DNA from: Syntrophaceae bacterium
GTDB lineage: Bacteria; Desulfobacterota; Desulfomonilia; Desulfomonilales; Desulfomonilaceae
Length of the DNA: 8,838 nucleotides
Direction of reading: 5' to 3'
Assembly (NCBI GenBank): GCA_014874425.1
Contig: JACWAG010000297.1
Coordinates: 1-8,838, forward strand
In this document: piece after piece, positions 5,939-8,838 of the stretch
How the letters are laid out: each line of letters opens with the position of its first letter
Numbering within the stretch: the first letter of the stretch is position 1
The notes under the pieces: model-generated
The model's database searches: none
Seen by the model: only the letters and a program-made list of their open reading frames with translations
Told to the model about the DNA's origin: nothing
Translations under genes and position numbers: made by a program

Positions 5939-7534
5939 TCATCTCTCCGCACGGATTTTCGTGACGGAGGAAACCAGACTGATTCGTTCAACGTTAGGAA
6001 GATTTTGCTTCCCGGATTCTTCCATGGCGGTAACCGCCGCTCTCTTCTTTTCCACGTGCTGGATAAAATTCTTCACGGACGGTTCCATCGGTTTCAGAAA
6101 AGTGTTCGGATATACGCCGATCCAGACCACAAAAATCAGTAGAGGCGTTAGAACCGCTACTTCCCTTAAATCAATGTCTTTAAGGTTCAGGTTCTTGGGA
6201 TTGGTAACTTCGCCGAACATAACTCTCTGGAACATCCAGAGCATATATACCGCTGCGAAGATTACCCCGGAAGCTGCAAACACAGTGTACCAGGTAAACT
6301 TCGCAAAGGAACCGAGTAGAATCAGAAATTCACCAATGAATCCGTTCAATCCGGGCAACCCGATCGATGAAAGTGTAAAAATCATGAAGAAAACGGCAAA
6401 AAGCGGCATCACTTTGGATATCCCACCAAATTCCGAAATTAGTCGTGTGTGTCTTCGCTCGTAAATCATTCCCACGATCAAGAAGAGAGCGCCGGTGCTC
6501 AGGCCATGATTTATCATCTGAATGATACTACCTTCGACCCCTTGTGTAGTCAGAGCGAACATACCCAGCATCACGAACCCAAGATGGCTCACACTGGAAA
6601 AAGCTACTAGTCTCTTCATGTCCACTTGGACCATCGCGACCCAGGCCCCATATATTATGCCTATGACAGCGAGAAGAACGACCCACCAGGCGGCGTCCAC
6701 AGCGGCATTTGGAAACAGGGGGATCGCAAATCTTATAAAGCCGTACGTTCCCATCTTCAATAACACTGCGGCAAGGACAACGCTGCCAACTGTAGGCGCT
6801 TCAGTATGGGCGTCAGGTAACCACGTATGGAACGGAAACATCGGAACTTTGATTGCAAACGCTAAGAAAAACGCCAAGAAAAGCCAGAATTGCGCCTGAA
6901 CCGGCACAGCGAAATCATATAGTTTAAGGAGATCAAAAGTGTAGATCCCTGTACTTTTTCCCGCCATGAAATATAGGACCAGAATCGCCACCAACATCAG
7001 CAGGCTACCGACTATGGTATACAAAACGAATTTGATCGCAGCGTACAAACGCCTCGCAGGATTACCCCATACCCCGATCAAAAGATACATGGGGATGAGC
7101 ATGATTTCCCAAAACACATAGAAAAGGAACAGATCGAGAGACACGAACACGCCTATCATACCGACCTGAAGGAACAACAGGCAAATCATGAATTCCTTGA
7201 CACGAACGGTTATGTCTTTCCAGCAGGCTAAAACTACAATCGGACCCAAAAATGTAGTCAGCATCAACAAAAGAAGGCTTATACCGTCTATCCCGACCTT
7301 GTACGATATTCCCCACTGCGGAATCCACGGGTAACGTTCTACAAATTGCATGGTTGCGATCGAAGAATCAAAACCAAAGTAAACGAATAGACTCAACACA
7401 AAGTCTACCAGCATACATACGATAGTGACCCATCTAAGCGTTTCGGGACATTCTCTGTTGATGAACAAAATAATTGCCGCTCCCAACAGAGGGATAAAAG
7501 TTATAAGACTCAACAAATGAGAAACATTTTCCAT
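5939..7534 (-). CDS. nuoM: NADH-quinone oxidoreductase subunit M
   Basis: NuoM is the middle antiporter-like proton channel of the complex I membrane arm. Numbered from the ATG at 7534 (531 residues), the channel residues are E143 in FYVFWEIMLIPMY, K229 in FAIKVPMFPFHTWLPDAHTEAPT, K260 in LLKMGTYGF, and E402 in GFIGEF, the counterparts of E. coli E144, K234, K265 and E407. About 14 membrane helices are visible. A GTG at 7543 is an alternative start: it has AGGAG 8 bases upstream, overlapping the end of nuoL, while the ATG has GGAGG 10 bases upstream and gives an N-terminus (MENVSHLLSLITFIPLLGA) more like known NuoM. The C-terminus carries a charged tail of some 40 residues after the last helix, making the protein longer than the E. 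coli form (509). It follows nuoL after 20 bases and is 24 bases from the preferred nuoN start. Confidence 0.97.
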   Translation of the reverse strand: MENVSHLLSLITFIPLLGAAIILFINRECPETLRWVTIVCMLVDFVLSLFVYFGFDSSIATMQFVERYPWIPQWGISYKVGIDGISLLLLMLTTFLGPIVVLACWKDITVRVKEFMICLLFLQVGMIGVFVSLDLFLFYVFWEIMLIPMYLLIGVWGNPARRLYAAIKFVLYTIVGSLLMLVAILVLYFMAGKSTGIYTFDLLKLYDFAVPVQAQFWLFLAFFLAFAIKVPMFPFHTWLPDAHTEAPTVGSVVLAAVLLKMGTYGFIRFAIPLFPNAAVDAAWWVVLLAVIGIIYGAWVAMVQVDMKRLVAFSSVSHLGFVMLGMFALTTQGVEGSIIQMINHGLSTGALFLIVGMIYERRHTRLISEFGGISKVMPLFAVFFMIFTLSSIGLPGLNGFIGEFLILLGSFAKFTWYTVFAASGVIFAAVYMLWMFQRVMFGEVTNPKNLNLKDIDLREVAVLTPLLIFVVWIGVYPNTFLKPMEPSVKNFIQHVEKKRAAVTAMEESGKQNLPNVERISLVSSVTKIRAER

Positions 7535-7554
7535 AAACGGCACGCCTCCGTCTC

Positions 7555-8838
7555 CTATCTGAGTAGCAGATAACCGATTACGACCATAGCCCCCACGAAA
7601 ACCGAAAGGGCATAGTCCTTCACAAGACCGGTCTGAAGCAGCCTCAGGACGCTTCCAAAAGTCCGCACAACGGCGGCCACCCCATTTACAGCGCCGTCAA
7701 TCACGGCCTCATCAAACTTCTTCCACAGAAATCGTGAGAATTCTACGATTGAGTTCACAAATAGGAAATCATACAGTTCGTCAATCCAATACTTATTAAA
7801 AACAAGCCTATGCAGCCCTGAAAAACGTTCAACAATTCTACCAGGCGTTTCTGGACTCGTAATATACATGTATCTGGCGAGCAACAAGCCCAATATCGCT
7901 ATACCCAGCGAAACGCCCATTAAGATCAGTTCGGCGGTTACGTTGTGATGGCCGGCGTGATGCGCTCCATGCTCGATTATAGCATTTGCTGGAGCAAAGA
8001 CCGGGCCAAGGAAGATCCCAAATCTCTGTGCGCCTTCAATAATCGGTATCCCGACAAAGCCTCCAACCAGTGAAAGAAAAGCTAAAATCATCAACGGCAC
8101 TGTCATCAATGGTGGAGATTCATGCAAATGGTGAGCCACATCAGGTTCTACCCGTGACTTTCCGTAAAATGTCATAAACACGGACCTGAACATATAAAAA
8201 GATGTCATAACCGCTGCAACTGCGCCCATTATCCAAAAAACCATATTCTTCTGTAAAGCATAGTAGAGGATCTCATCCTTGCTGAAAAATCCAGCAAACG
8301 GGAATATTCCAGCAATGGCCAGCGTCCCGAATAAGTATGTCCAATGGGTATAGGGAAGCTTCTTTCGTAAATTCCCCATTTTGCGCATGTCAAGCTCACC
8401 GGACATCGCATGCATTACACTACCAGCAGCCATGAACAGAAGTGCCTTGAAAAAAGCATGTGTCATCAGGTGAAAGATCCCTGTCGAGAAGGCTCCCACC
8501 CCGCAAGCCATGAACATATAACCTAACTGACTTATCGTCGAGTACGCCAGGACCCGCTTGATATCAAATTGGGTTATGCCGATTGTAGCAGCGAATAGAG
8601 CAGTCAGCCCTCCTATTATGGCAACCACCGTCAGCGAAATCGGGGCCATAGCAAACATAACGCTGCATCGGGAAACCATGTAAACACCCGCAGTAACCAT
8701 TGTTGCGGCATGAATCAACGCGCTGACAGGCGTCGGGCCTTCCATGGCGTCAGGCAACCAAGTATATAGAGGAATCTGGGCTGATTTACCGGTAGCGCCG
8801 ACGAAAAGGAGAAGTGTTATTAAAGTAACAAGACTACC
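7555..8838 (-). CDS. nuoL: NADH-quinone oxidoreductase subunit L, N-terminus cut by window edge
   Basis: This is the C-terminal 427 residues of NuoL, the distal antiporter-like subunit of complex I, open to the right edge; roughly the first 200 residues of a family length near 610-650 are missing. The visible part begins in GATGKSAQIPLYTWLPDAMEGPTPVSALIH (14-43), whose lysine (K18) matches E. coli K229, followed by the helix-8 segment AATMVTAGVYM. Later come HAFFKALLF (K131), FAGFFSKDEIL (K187 and D188, matching E. coli K399 and D400), and a soluble loop with a histidine cluster, HGAHHAGHH (291-299). The C-terminal stretch from about 345 to 427 fits the long amphipathic lateral helix and its anchoring final membrane helix that distinguish NuoL from NuoM and NuoN. 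A frame start at base 8757 is a TTG inside the conserved WLPDAMEG motif and is not a real start. Upstream nuo genes probably lie to the right. Confidence 0.97.
   Translation of the reverse strand, partial: GSLVTLITLLLFVGATGKSAQIPLYTWLPDAMEGPTPVSALIHAATMVTAGVYMVSRCSVMFAMAPISLTVVAIIGGLTALFAATIGITQFDIKRVLAYSTISQLGYMFMACGVGAFSTGIFHLMTHAFFKALLFMAAGSVMHAMSGELDMRKMGNLRKKLPYTHWTYLFGTLAIAGIFPFAGFFSKDEILYYALQKNMVFWIMGAVAAVMTSFYMFRSVFMTFYGKSRVEPDVAHHLHESPPLMTVPLMILAFLSLVGGFVGIPIIEGAQRFGIFLGPVFAPANAIIEHGAHHAGHHNVTAELILMGVSLGIAILGLLLARYMYITSPETPGRIVERFSGLHRLVFNKYWIDELYDFLFVNSIVEFSRFLWKKFDEAVIDGAVNGVAAVVRTFGSVLRLLQTGLVKDYALSVFVGAMVVIGYLLLR

Noticed and set aside
5631..6464. A 277-codon plus-strand open frame antisense to nuoM and nuoN
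   Set aside because: It lies opposite two strongly conserved membrane-protein genes, and its translation is low-complexity Thr/Pro/Arg/Ile-rich, as expected from the complement of hydrophobic codons. No ribosome site or family motif was seen.
8755..8757. A possible TTG start giving a 400-residue nuoL product
   Set aside because: The codon is inside the conserved WLPDAMEGPTPVSALIH motif, and the frame continues upstream through the equally conserved GATGKSAQIPLYT to the window edge, so the gene is truncated rather than short.

Overview
The window looks like chromosomal housekeeping DNA from a Gram-negative anaerobe. The best guess is a member of the Thermodesulfobacteriota (former Deltaproteobacteria, Desulfomonile/Syntrophobacter-like). 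That placement is an inference from the long-form formate--tetrahydrofolate ligase, a proton-pumping Nuo complex I, a type III pantothenate kinase and moderate GC content; no rRNA or other marker confirms it.

Layout, left to right. (1) Bases 1-543, minus strand: the N-terminal 181 residues of a bacterial histone-deacetylase/AcuC-family zinc deacetylase, cut by the left edge of the window. (2) Bases 544-819: a 276-base divergent intergenic region with plausible sigma70 promoters on both strands but no gene. (3) Bases 820-1602, plus strand: coaX, type III pantothenate kinase. (4) Bases 1603-1765: a convergent gap holding a perfect 10-bp intrinsic terminator whose T-tract serves leftward transcription. 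(5) Bases 1766-8838, minus strand: a co-directional series that reads, in transcription order, nuoL (5' end off the right edge), nuoM, nuoN, a purQ-like glutamine amidotransferase, and fhs. The nuo genes are separated by at most about 25 bases and purQ follows nuoN after 33 bases, so nuoLMN-purQ is probably one transcript. fhs follows after 93 bases, has a very strong Shine-Dalgarno sequence and may be read through or have its own promoter.

How the genes fit together. NuoL, NuoM and NuoN are the three antiporter-like proton-pumping membrane subunits of complex I. PurQ supplies ammonia for step 4 of purine synthesis, and Fhs makes 10-formyl-tetrahydrofolate from formate, the one-carbon donor for two purine steps and an intermediate of the Wood-Ljungdahl pathway. 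CoaX starts coenzyme A synthesis, and the neighbouring deacetylase belongs to a family that can act on acetyl-lysine, including acetylated acyl-CoA synthetases.

No undescribed system is evident. No mobile element, CRISPR array, tRNA, rRNA or phage gene was seen, and every complete gene looks intact. The points most worth a second look are the divergent, insertion-bearing Fhs, the complex I-purine/C1 gene linkage, a hairpin in the fhs leader, and the tail on NuoM.
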